A DNA stretch of 5,300 bases from Acidimicrobiales bacterium (GTDB lineage Bacteria > Actinomycetota > Acidimicrobiia > Acidimicrobiales > SZUA-35), in assembly GCA_013003325.1 (NCBI GenBank), contig JABDJU010000289.1, forward strand, positions 1-5,300, in the 5' to 3' direction. Position 1 is the stretch's first letter, and every line of letters begins with the position of its first letter. The position numbers and the translations under genes were made by a program. The notes under the pieces were generated by a model that searched no databases, was not told the origin of the DNA, and worked only from the letters and a program-made list of their open reading frames with translations. Positions 1 through 5,222 of the stretch are shown piece by piece.

Positions 1-161
1 TTCTCGTACAGCTTGTTGAGTCGGGGCCGGGCACCCTTCTCGTAGTCCCACGTGAAGATCGTGTCCGCGTTGTTCGTGACCGTTGCGATCGTCGCATTAC
101 GGTCGGTGTTGGTGGCCAGCAAGATCGAGTCGATGTCGTTCGGATCGTCAACCAATGCCAT
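1..161 (-). CDS. N-terminus of a probable ferritin-like di-iron protein (partial)
   Basis: The open frame starts at an ATG (159-161, read on the minus strand) and runs off the left edge after 53 codons. The start is well supported by a strong Shine-Dalgarno sequence seven bases upstream. The visible protein begins MALVDDPNDIDSIL and later contains FTWDYEKGARP followed by LNKLYE. That Trp-Asp-Tyr-x-Lys-Gly, Leu-Tyr-Glu pattern resembles the N-terminal arm of actinobacterial ferritin-like or acyl-ACP-desaturase-like di-iron oxidases as I recall them. None of the iron-binding Glu/His residues lies inside the window, so the family is a recognition-based inference. The N-terminus has no signal peptide or membrane segment, so the protein is probably cytoplasmic. 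It lies 92 bases downstream of the HD-GYP gene on the same strand. With its own good ribosome site and that gap, it may have its own promoter, but I could not identify one. Confidence 0.6.
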   Translation of the reverse strand, partial: MALVDDPNDIDSILLATNTDRNATIATVTNNADTIFTWDYEKGARPRLNKLYE

Positions 162-168
162 AGAAGCG

Positions 169-175
169 TCCTTCC
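169..175 (-). promoter_or_regulatory. Ribosome binding site of the partial left-edge gene
   Basis: On the minus strand the sequence reads GGAAGGA, followed by seven bases and then ATG. This is close to the ideal anti-16S match and spacing, and it fixes the start of the partial gene at 161. Confidence 0.75.
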
Positions 176-253
176 GTCGCCGGAACCGTCATTACCAGTC
201 GGTAGGTTGCATCCAAGTTACCGCGCCGACAGCGCATCGGTCGAAACGCGTGC

Positions 254-2731
254 TCAGCCGACGGTGATGGTGAAGGTGGCGGGCTGAGAGACGTCGATGC
301 CGTCGTTGGCCCGCGCCGTCACCGTGGCGGTGCCGGCGACATCGCTTGACTCGAACCGCAGTTCGCCAGCGGGACTGATCGTCGGCGCGACGGCGAACAC
401 CGCCGCATTGTCGACGCTGACCTCGAAAGTCACAGTTTGGGTTGGCTCGTTGTCCTCGCCGACCGACACGTCGGTGGCCCATTGGAGTTGGGTGACCGAG
501 CCGAGCGCAGCGGCAACATTGCTGCCCGGGGTGAAGAAGGGGGCATCGTTGACCCGTGCGATCTGCACCACCAAGGACCCGGTGGTACAGCCGCCCGCCT
601 GGTTGCAGACCTCGTAGACAACACTGCCGATCCCGTAGGCATCGGGCTCGGGCACGAAGGTGATCACGCCTCCGCCGGCGACGCTCGCCCTGCCCAAACT
701 GACTGAGACGATCGAAAGCGAGGCCGAGTCGAGGGGTGAGCCGACCGCGATGTCGTTGGCTAATACCTGGGCCGACACCGTGGTGTCTTCCGAGGTGCTG
801 GCGCTGTCGGCGTTGGCCGTCGGGGGTGGGGGAGTGATCGTGACCAAGATCGTTCCCACGGCGATCTTGCCGCCATCGGAGATGCTGTAGGTAGCTTTGG
901 CGACGCCGGACACCGGCCCGGCCGTGAATCGAAGCTGATTGTCCTCGATCTCGACGGTTCCGAGCGAGGCGTCGGTCACGTTCGCCGAGACAATGGTGAG
1001 CGGGTCGTCGGCGGGATCGCTGTCGTTGGCCAGCACGTCGATCAGCACCGTCTCTCCCGACGTGAGGGTGGCCTCGTCGGGGCCGGCGGTGGGGGCGGCG
1101 TTGAAGTCGGGCACGATCACTTGGGCCGCACCGGTATCGGTGGCGCCTGCCGCGTCGGTCACCGTGTACGAGACGTTGATTGTCTGCGGATCGCCGTCGT
1201 CGGGCGTCACTATGAGCTCGTCGCCCTTCACCGCAACCACCGCTCGGCCCCGCAACACTTCCGCCGAGGTGAGGGCCAACCTGTCGGAATCGAGGTCGGT
1301 GTCGTTGACCAGCGGACGGATGGTGATCGGTCCTGGCGAGGTGGCAGTGACCCGGTCGACGATCGCCTGAGGTCCGTCGTTCACCGGGACGAACGTGGCC
1401 GTCGCCGACCCGACCTGGCAGTCGTCGTCCCAGCACGCCTCGTAGACGACGGTGACGTCGCCGGACGCGTTCGGGTCGCCTGCGATGATGATCTCCTTGC
1501 CGTTCCAGAATGCGGTTGCCGGGCCCGTGATTTCGATGATTTCCACCGTGTCGGGGAGCGGAGCGGGGGCGACTTCCACGCGGAGTTCTGAGTCCTCGGC
1601 CGCTTCGAGGTTTCCGTAGGCGATGAGTTCAGGGGAGAATTCCCCGGGGGCCAGCGACCCGCCGGCCACGACCGCAGCCACAACCGAGGCGGCCACGACG
1701 CCGCTGTTGGGCCAGCTCTTGCCGAGGATCGGTATCTGTGCGAACCAGGCGGCCAGCCCCCAGCCGCGCCGTCTCGGCATCGATACCCCCAGCATCGCCT
1801 TCACCACTTCGGGGTCGAACTGCGATCCGGCACAACGGGCCAGCTCGGCCTTGGCCTCGGCTACCGGTGAACCGTCCTTGTAGGAACGGATCGAGGTCAT
1901 CACATCGAAGGCGTCGGCAACCGCAACAATCCGAGCCCCCAACGAGATGTCGGTTCCCGACAGACCGACCGGATAGCCCGAGCCGTCCCAGTGTTCGTGG
2001 TGCTGGCCGGCCACGTCGGTCCAGTCGTGCAGCCACGGGCGCAGCGGTTCGACATACTCGGCGCCATATCCGGGGTGCTTGCTCAGTTCGGCCCATTCGG
2101 CATCTGTCGGCCTGCTCGGCTTGGACAGGATCGACGCTGGGACCTTCAGCTTGCCCACGTCGTGGATCATGGCCGCCCACCGCAGCCGTTCGATCTCGGG
2201 TTCGGGCAGCCCCATCTCCTCACCGATCAAGATCGCGTAGGCGCGAACCCGTTCGGTGTGACCTCGGGTGGCTCGGTCGTGGTTGGTCAGCGCCGTCGAC
2301 ATGTCGATCAGCTGCACCACTGCCTCTCCTGGCGCCGACGCCGGGTCGAGGTTGCCCTCGGAGAGTTCGCGTTGAAGCGTGCGAACCGATCGGGTGCGAA
2401 GGGCGGCGTTGAAGCGCGACGGAGCGGCATCGGGAAAGGCGAGCGAGAGTTCCAGCAACGTGGCGGCGGGGATCAGCCGACGAAAGACCCGCTCACAGCC
2501 GACGGCGAAGATCACCACGGTCAGGGCCAGTGTGGCCCACCAGCCCGCCGTCTGACCCGGTGTCGCCGGCGACGGAAGCAGCCGGATCAGTAGAAACGCA
2601 AACATCACGCTGAGCACGATCGGCAGCAGTGCCGCCGAAAGTCGAAGGGCGCGCGCAAAGCCAGGGCGAGGTTCCCAGCGGTGTGCTGGGTTCATCTGGG
2701 TTGGACCGCTGGTCCGCTGCTCTGCGGGCAT
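254..2731 (-). CDS. Membrane HD-GYP phosphodiesterase fused to extracellular Ig/cadherin-like repeats
   Basis: Numbered from the ATG at 2731, the protein has 825 residues. Two hydrophobic helices (about 30-53 and 64-82) form an N-terminal hairpin. A linker leads to an HD-GYP domain at about 145-320 with H157, the HD pair H190-D191 in MIHDVGK, H219, and HHEHWDGSGYP at 244-254. The metal ligands and the GYP signature are intact, so hydrolysis of cyclic di-GMP or a related dinucleotide is expected from the family. A third helix (about 343-360) crosses the membrane, leaving residues 373-825 outside as about five Ig/cadherin-like modules of 80-98 residues. The modules show VLANDSDPADDPL-type acidic loops and end with an FTITVG strand. 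Two modules carry close cysteine pairs (C433/C438 and C709/C715) that could form disulfides outside the cell. The start is uncertain: the frame stays open to a GTG at 2851 that would overlap the nitroreductase gene, and ATG 2695 also keeps every domain. No clear ribosome site precedes 2731 or 2695. The function of the outer array is inferred as sensing or adhesion. Confidence 0.9.
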   Translation of the reverse strand: MPAEQRTSGPTQMNPAHRWEPRPGFARALRLSAALLPIVLSVMFAFLLIRLLPSPATPGQTAGWWATLALTVVIFAVGCERVFRRLIPAATLLELSLAFPDAAPSRFNAALRTRSVRTLQRELSEGNLDPASAPGEAVVQLIDMSTALTNHDRATRGHTERVRAYAILIGEEMGLPEPEIERLRWAAMIHDVGKLKVPASILSKPSRPTDAEWAELSKHPGYGAEYVEPLRPWLHDWTDVAGQHHEHWDGSGYPVGLSGTDISLGARIVAVADAFDVMTSIRSYKDGSPVAEAKAELARCAGSQFDPEVVKAMLGVSMPRRRGWGLAAWFAQIPILGKSWPNSGVVAASVVAAVVAGGSLAPGEFSPELIAYGNLEAAEDSELRVEVAPAPLPDTVEIIEITGPATAFWNGKEIIIAGDPNASGDVTVVYEACWDDDCQVGSATATFVPVNDGPQAIVDRVTATSPGPITIRPLVNDTDLDSDRLALTSAEVLRGRAVVAVKGDELIVTPDDGDPQTINVSYTVTDAAGATDTGAAQVIVPDFNAAPTAGPDEATLTSGETVLIDVLANDSDPADDPLTIVSANVTDASLGTVEIEDNQLRFTAGPVSGVAKATYSISDGGKIAVGTILVTITPPPPTANADSASTSEDTTVSAQVLANDIAVGSPLDSASLSIVSVSLGRASVAGGGVITFVPEPDAYGIGSVVYEVCNQAGGCTTGSLVVQIARVNDAPFFTPGSNVAAALGSVTQLQWATDVSVGEDNEPTQTVTFEVSVDNAAVFAVAPTISPAGELRFESSDVAGTATVTARANDGIDVSQPATFTITVG

Positions 2732-2795
2732 CAGCTTGGAATCGACCCAAAGAGTCCTCGCCTTGAGCTGGCGTGCGATGTTTGCGGCGGGGGTT

Positions 2796-3437
2796 CTATG
2801 CGATGGGATTCTTGTAGAAGTCCAGGTAGGTGATGTCCTGAACCGGTCCACGCGCCGCCGGATTGAAGTCGGTCCCTTTGGTGTAGGCCACCGGCAACAA
2901 ACCGGCCTGGCTGACGTGGTCGGGGATTCCGAGGAGCTCGGCCGCCTCGTGTTCGAGGTTGAGGTGCAGGGTGGTGTAGCAGCTGCCCAGGCCCCGGGCT
3001 CGCAGCGCCAGCTGGAAGCTCCACATCGCCGGGATGATCGACCCGTACAGACCGGCGCCCTGAACGTTGGTTCCGTCCGGCTTGCCGATGATCAGCGGGA
3101 TCACGTGCACGGGAACGTCTTGGAGGTTTTCGGCAAGGTAGGTGGCGCTTGACACCACTCGGCCGGTCTGGCTGCTGGGGTCGATGTCGCCGGTTCGTTG
3201 CGTGAAGTAGTCGCCGGCCCCCCGTCGGTAGATGTCGGCCAGCGCGGCTCGCTTCCCCGGATCGGTCACCACCATCCATCGCCAACCCTGTGCGTTGGAA
3301 CCCGTCGGCGCTTGCACGGCCAGTTGGAGGCACTCGAGGATCACCTCGGTTGGAACCTCACGCTCGAGGTCGAGCCGTTTACGAACCGCCCGTGTGGTGG
3401 AGAGCAGGGTGTCGGTCTGGTCGAGGTCGAACTCCAT
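2796..3437 (-). CDS. Nitroreductase-family FMN oxidoreductase
   Basis: This 213-residue protein has the length and motif order of the nitroreductase superfamily, NAD(P)H-dependent flavoenzymes that work as cytoplasmic homodimers with FMN at the dimer interface. Visible landmarks are TTRAVRKRLD near residues 14-23 (the Arg-rich FMN phosphate contact), APTGSNAQGWRW at 43-54, YGSIIPAMWSFQLALRARGL at 131-150, GLGSCYTT at 149-156, and a C-terminal segment with GIPDHV and LLPVAY. The physiological substrate cannot be told from sequence; members reduce nitro compounds, quinones, enones or flavins, and some perform dehalogenation or ring chemistry. I chose ATG at 3437; a TTG two codons upstream is also open but has no better ribosome site. 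No clear Shine-Dalgarno precedes either, and a -10-like GATAGT lies five bases before the ATG, so leaderless translation is possible. The HD-GYP gene follows after 64 bases on the same strand, so co-transcription is possible, without evident functional linkage. Confidence 0.9.
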   Translation of the reverse strand: MEFDLDQTDTLLSTTRAVRKRLDLEREVPTEVILECLQLAVQAPTGSNAQGWRWMVVTDPGKRAALADIYRRGAGDYFTQRTGDIDPSSQTGRVVSSATYLAENLQDVPVHVIPLIIGKPDGTNVQGAGLYGSIIPAMWSFQLALRARGLGSCYTTLHLNLEHEAAELLGIPDHVSQAGLLPVAYTKGTDFNPAARGPVQDITYLDFYKNPIA

Positions 3438-3442
3438 GTCCA

Positions 3443-3448
3443 ACTATC
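3443..3448 (-). promoter_or_regulatory. Possible -10 element for the nitroreductase gene
   Basis: The minus strand reads GATAGT, matching the TATAAT consensus at four of six positions, five bases before the ATG at 3437. It would place transcription start at or next to the start codon, giving a leaderless mRNA. I found no good -35 match at 16-18 bases; TTGCGG sits at 19. This is a weak prediction. Confidence 0.25.
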
Positions 3449-3486
3449 GCGCGCCGGGCACCCACTACCGCAACGACGGGCTCGGC

Positions 3487-3492
3487 TAGAGT
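3487..3492 (+). promoter_or_regulatory. Possible -10 element for the coiled-coil/zinc-ribbon operon
   Basis: TAGAGT matches TATAAT at four of six positions, including the key TA and the final T, and lies eight bases before the ATG at 3501. Together with the absence of a Shine-Dalgarno sequence, this fits a leaderless actinobacterial transcript starting at or just before the ATG. No convincing -35 is visible, which is common for such promoters. It diverges from the nitroreductase -10 candidate about 40 bases away. Confidence 0.35.
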
Positions 3493-3500
3493 TTGCGGCG

Positions 3501-4004
3501 ATGGTGTTGGGACGATCACAGGATCCGCCTCCCCCGCGCCAGTGGCAGGGTCGGCTCGGCTCCGCCCTCGCCCTCGCTCGTCAGAACGTGTCGGATCCGG
3601 GGATTCTCCGGCGACTGGAAGATGTCGAAGGTGCGCTGTGGAACGCCGACCGGGACCGTCTCGCCCTCATCGGCACCCTCGATGGCTTGCAGCCGGAGCG
3701 GGCCAGCCGCGAGTTGAAGGATGCCCTCCGGGAGAACTTCGAGAACCCGAGCGAGGCCAACCTCTCGCTGGCCGAGAGCCTCCAGCTCCGCCACGAGAGC
3801 ATCAACGCGCTAAAGGACCGCATCGAAGAGCTGGAACGAACGATCGACAAGACAACCGCCGATGTGGAAGCCCTGGCTGCGTCGTCGGCTCAGCTGGCGC
3901 TCCGTCCGGGTAATTCTGCGGCCGGCGTCGAGCAGATGATGCACCACCTCACCCACGACCTGGAGGTACTGTCAAACGTCCACGAGCAACTGGCAGGGGA
4001 GTAA
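3501..4004 (+). CDS. Coiled-coil protein of unknown function
   Basis: I do not recognise a named family in this 167-residue protein. It begins MVLGRSQDPPPPRQWQGRLG, a short proline-rich head, followed by almost entirely helical, charged sequence. Residues about 98-130 (INALKDRIEELERTIDKTTA onward) have heptad-like spacing of Leu/Ile and look like a coiled coil; a second helix spans about 140-165, with MMHHLTHDLEVL. There is no signal peptide, membrane helix or catalytic motif, so it is probably a cytoplasmic structural or scaffolding protein that self-associates. The open frame extends upstream to 3198, but that part is antisense to the nitroreductase gene; the ATG at 3501 follows a possible -10 hexamer and avoids the overlap. 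Its stop is six bases before the zinc-ribbon gene, whose ribosome site lies inside this gene's last codons, so the two are almost certainly co-transcribed and probably translationally coupled. Confidence 0.75.
   Translation: MVLGRSQDPPPPRQWQGRLGSALALARQNVSDPGILRRLEDVEGALWNADRDRLALIGTLDGLQPERASRELKDALRENFENPSEANLSLAESLQLRHESINALKDRIEELERTIDKTTADVEALAASSAQLALRPGNSAAGVEQMMHHLTHDLEVLSNVHEQLAGE
3995..4001 (+). promoter_or_regulatory. Ribosome binding site for the zinc-ribbon gene
   Basis: AGGGGAG lies at the very end of the coiled-coil gene, nine bases before a GTG codon at 4011. It decides that GTG as the start, since the two CxxC cysteines at codons 3 and 6 leave no room for a later start. Confidence 0.7.
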
Positions 4005-4010
4005 CCGCAG

Positions 4011-4313
4011 GTGCAATGTCCACTTTGTCTGAACGAGTCGCTCGAAGCTCACATTCGAGGCGAGATCGAAATCGATGTGTGTCCCCGCTGCCGCGGGATC
4101 TGGCTCGATCGCGGCGAGATCGACAAACTAGCGGGCGGGTCGCAGAAGATCCGTCGACCCCGCCCGGATCGGCAGAGAGGCCGGTCGCGGGATGATGACG
4201 ACCGCGACGACGATGAGCGTCGCTACCGGGAGCGGCCGTCCCGAGACCGTAAACGACGCAAGAAGAACTTCACCAAACGTTTAGCCGACGTTCTCGAAGA
4301 GCTCATCGATTGA
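4011..4313 (+). CDS. TFIIB-type zinc-ribbon protein with Arg/Asp-rich tail
   Basis: This 100-residue protein starts at GTG. It opens with MQCPLC and continues to VCPRCRGIWLDRGEIDKL, so four cysteines (C3, C6, C24, C27) form a zinc ribbon. The CPxCxGxWLDxGE pattern is the hallmark of the zf-TFIIB family of small bacterial proteins, whose biochemical role is largely unknown. Despite the name, the family is not shown to act as a transcription factor in bacteria. After the ribbon, residues about 47-86 are a low-complexity, presumably disordered tail alternating Arg/Lys with Asp/Glu (for example RSRDDDDRDDDERR), ending in a short amphipathic helix, KRLADVLEELID. Strong charge and a zinc ribbon suggest nucleic-acid or protein binding, which is inference. 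It follows the coiled-coil gene by six bases in an evident operon. Confidence 0.88.
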   Translation: MQCPLCLNESLEAHIRGEIEIDVCPRCRGIWLDRGEIDKLAGGSQKIRRPRPDRQRGRSRDDDDRDDDERRYRERPSRDRKRRKKNFTKRLADVLEELID

Positions 4314-4329
4314 GCGGCACACTGGCAAT

Positions 4330-4383
4330 ATGGGAGAGTTCGGCGCGGTGAGCAGGCTGGACTGTTCGGTCGTCGGCGTCTGA
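4330..4383 (+). CDS. Possible leader peptide ORF overlapping the channel gene start
   Basis: Between the zinc-ribbon and channel genes an open frame of 17 codons runs from ATG 4330 (MGEFGAVSRLDCSVVGV) to a TGA at 4381-4383. An internal GTG at 4348 in the same frame is preceded by GGGAGAG (4332-4338) at nine bases and would give an 11-residue peptide. The stop overlaps the channel's start as TGATG, the classic arrangement for translational coupling, and the channel itself has no visible Shine-Dalgarno sequence. I infer that ribosomes ending this leader restart at the channel ATG. The peptide has no recognised family, and an ORF this short can arise by chance. Confidence 0.35.
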   Translation: MGEFGAVSRLDCSVVGV

Positions 4384-5051
4384 TGGTGGTCGATCATCGA
4401 GCCATCGGTGCTGAACTGATCGGCACCGCATTCCTTCTGGCCGGCGTCGTGGGCTCAGGCATCATGGCTGAACGGCTCACCGACGACGTGGGTCTGCAGC
4501 TGCTTCAGAACGCGGTTGCCACCGGCGGGGTCCTGATCGCGTTGATCGCTGCGCTGAGCGCAACTTCGGGCGCCCACCTCAACCCGGCGGTGACCTTGGC
4601 GGAGCGGGTGACCGGGGGAATCGATAACGCCACCGCGCTGGCCTACGTTGCCGCCCAAGTGGTAGGCGGGATTCTCGGGGTCGTGGCGGCCAATCTGATG
4701 TTTGATCTCGACGCTGTCTACTGGTCGGAGAAGGCCAGAGGTGGCAGCGGCCAGCTGTTGGCCGAGGTCATCGCCACCTTCGGGCTCGTTCTCGTGATCT
4801 TCGGATGCGTGCGTGCGGGCAAGTCGGAGGCGGTTCCCCTGACCGTGGGTGCCTACATCACCGGAGCGTACTACTTCACCAGCTCCACCAGCTTCGCCAA
4901 CCCGGCGGTGTCGGTGGGACGGATGTTCAGCAATACGTTCGCCGGGATCGAGCCGTCGGCGGTGCCCGGTTTCGTGGCTGCGCAGGTGGTCGGAGCGCTG
5001 CTCGCCGCCGCCGCCGTGCGTTGGCTGTTCGCCGTCGCAACCAATCCGTAG
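4383..5051 (+). CDS. Aquaporin-family (MIP) channel, AqpS-like
   Basis: This 222-residue protein has the usual length and six-helix, two-half-helix layout of the MIP family, which forms tetrameric inner-membrane channels for water or small neutral solutes. The two NPA boxes are present at 67-69 (SGAHLNPAVTL) and 173-175 (SSTSFANPAVSVGR). Hydrophobic segments lie near 8-29, 38-60, 84-106, 124-143, 152-168 and 194-217. The residue after the second NPA, usually the pore-lining Arg of the ar/R filter, is Val176. That substitution, with the GSGIMAERL motif after helix 1, matches the aquaporin-like group often found in arsenic-resistance operons, typified by rhizobial AqpS, which passes arsenite and related species. 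Metalloid transport is therefore likely but inferred; no ars gene is visible here. The ATG at 4383 has no clear ribosome site and overlaps a short upstream ORF by one base, suggesting coupled translation. A plain glycerol or water channel is less likely given Val176. Confidence 0.92.
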   Translation: MVVDHRAIGAELIGTAFLLAGVVGSGIMAERLTDDVGLQLLQNAVATGGVLIALIAALSATSGAHLNPAVTLAERVTGGIDNATALAYVAAQVVGGILGVVAANLMFDLDAVYWSEKARGGSGQLLAEVIATFGLVLVIFGCVRAGKSEAVPLTVGAYITGAYYFTSSTSFANPAVSVGRMFSNTFAGIEPSAVPGFVAAQVVGALLAAAAVRWLFAVATNP

Positions 5052-5113
5052 CGTCCATTCAAACCGGCTCTGAACAGGTAAAACTACTGCTGGCCGGCTG
5101 TCTTCCTCAACTT

Positions 5114-5128
5114 TCACTAATTTAGTGA
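5114..5128 (+). promoter_or_regulatory. Perfect 15-base palindrome, probable operator
   Basis: TCACTAA, a single central T, then TTAGTGA form a perfect inverted repeat with 7-base arms. It lies in an AT-rich island (about 6 G or C in the 30 bases 5109-5138) of an otherwise GC-rich region, just upstream of a -10-like AATAAT. The position, between the -10 and where a -35 would lie, is typical for a dimeric repressor or a MerR-like activator. I do not recognise the cognate regulator, and the sequence is not followed by the T-run expected of a terminator. Confidence 0.55.
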
Positions 5129-5130
5129 TA

Positions 5131-5136
5131 AATAAT
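5131..5136 (+). promoter_or_regulatory. Possible -10 element for the lipoprotein gene
   Basis: AATAAT matches TATAAT at five of six positions. A weak -35 candidate, TCAACT (5107-5112), lies 18 bases upstream, leaving the palindrome in the spacer. Transcription would begin near 5143, giving a leader of about 80 bases before the ATG at 5223. Confidence 0.45.
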
Positions 5137-5163
5137 CTTGGTCAACTGCATCCGAGCCGTCGA

Positions 5164-5207
5164 TGGGTTGCGTAGGGCCCGATCAACACCCCCTCCCAAC
5201 CAACCCA
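5164..5207 (+). promoter_or_regulatory. Possible leader hairpin next to the lipoprotein ribosome site
   Basis: TGGGTTG (5164-5170) is perfectly complementary to CAACCCA (5201-5207), seven pairs around a 30-base loop that itself contains GGGCCC and a C-rich run. The 3' arm shares its last base with the AAGGAA ribosome site (5207-5212), so folding could influence ribosome access. It does not match a riboswitch class that I recognise. The stem is short and the loop long, so it may not be stable. Confidence 0.2.
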
Positions 5208-5212
5208 AGGAA
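5207..5212 (+). promoter_or_regulatory. Ribosome binding site of the lipoprotein gene
   Basis: AAGGAA precedes the ATG at 5223 by ten bases. It supports that ATG as the start, in agreement with the signal peptide that begins there. Confidence 0.6.
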
Positions 5213-5222
5213 TCACTACATC

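Noticed and set aside
192..1436. A 414-residue open frame on the minus strand in another frame of the HD-GYP gene
   Set aside because: It is rich in Arg, Gly and His with no domain pattern, the typical shadow of a high-GC gene; the overlapping frame has clear Ig-module motifs and membrane segments.
254..1615. DNA-level tandem repeats encoding the Ig modules
   Set aside because: The modules are related only at the protein level; I see no near-identical nucleotide repeats, so no recent duplication or phase-variable repeat is supported.
1738..2593. Plus-strand open frames opposite the HD-GYP domain
   Set aside because: Composition is Arg/Pro/Ser-rich without motifs, and the minus strand carries the intact HD-GYP catalytic signature here.
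3198..3500. A 101-codon upstream extension of the coiled-coil gene
   Set aside because: Most of it is antisense to the well-supported nitroreductase gene and shows no protein-like pattern; the ATG at 3501 has a plausible promoter.
5064..5098. CCGGC and GCCGG as a terminator after the channel gene
   Set aside because: The stem is only five pairs with a loop of about 25 bases and no T-run, so it does not support a terminator.
5112..5136. Pho-box reading of the region before the lipoprotein, supporting a phosphate-binding protein
   Set aside because: The sequence has no convincing direct repeats of a known PhoP or PhoB motif; the palindrome is a different kind of site and the protein is too truncated to identify.
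5126..5145. A minus-strand promoter with TTGACC as -35
   Set aside because: The only -10-like match is poorly spaced, and no minus-strand gene lies downstream because the channel gene is on the plus strand.
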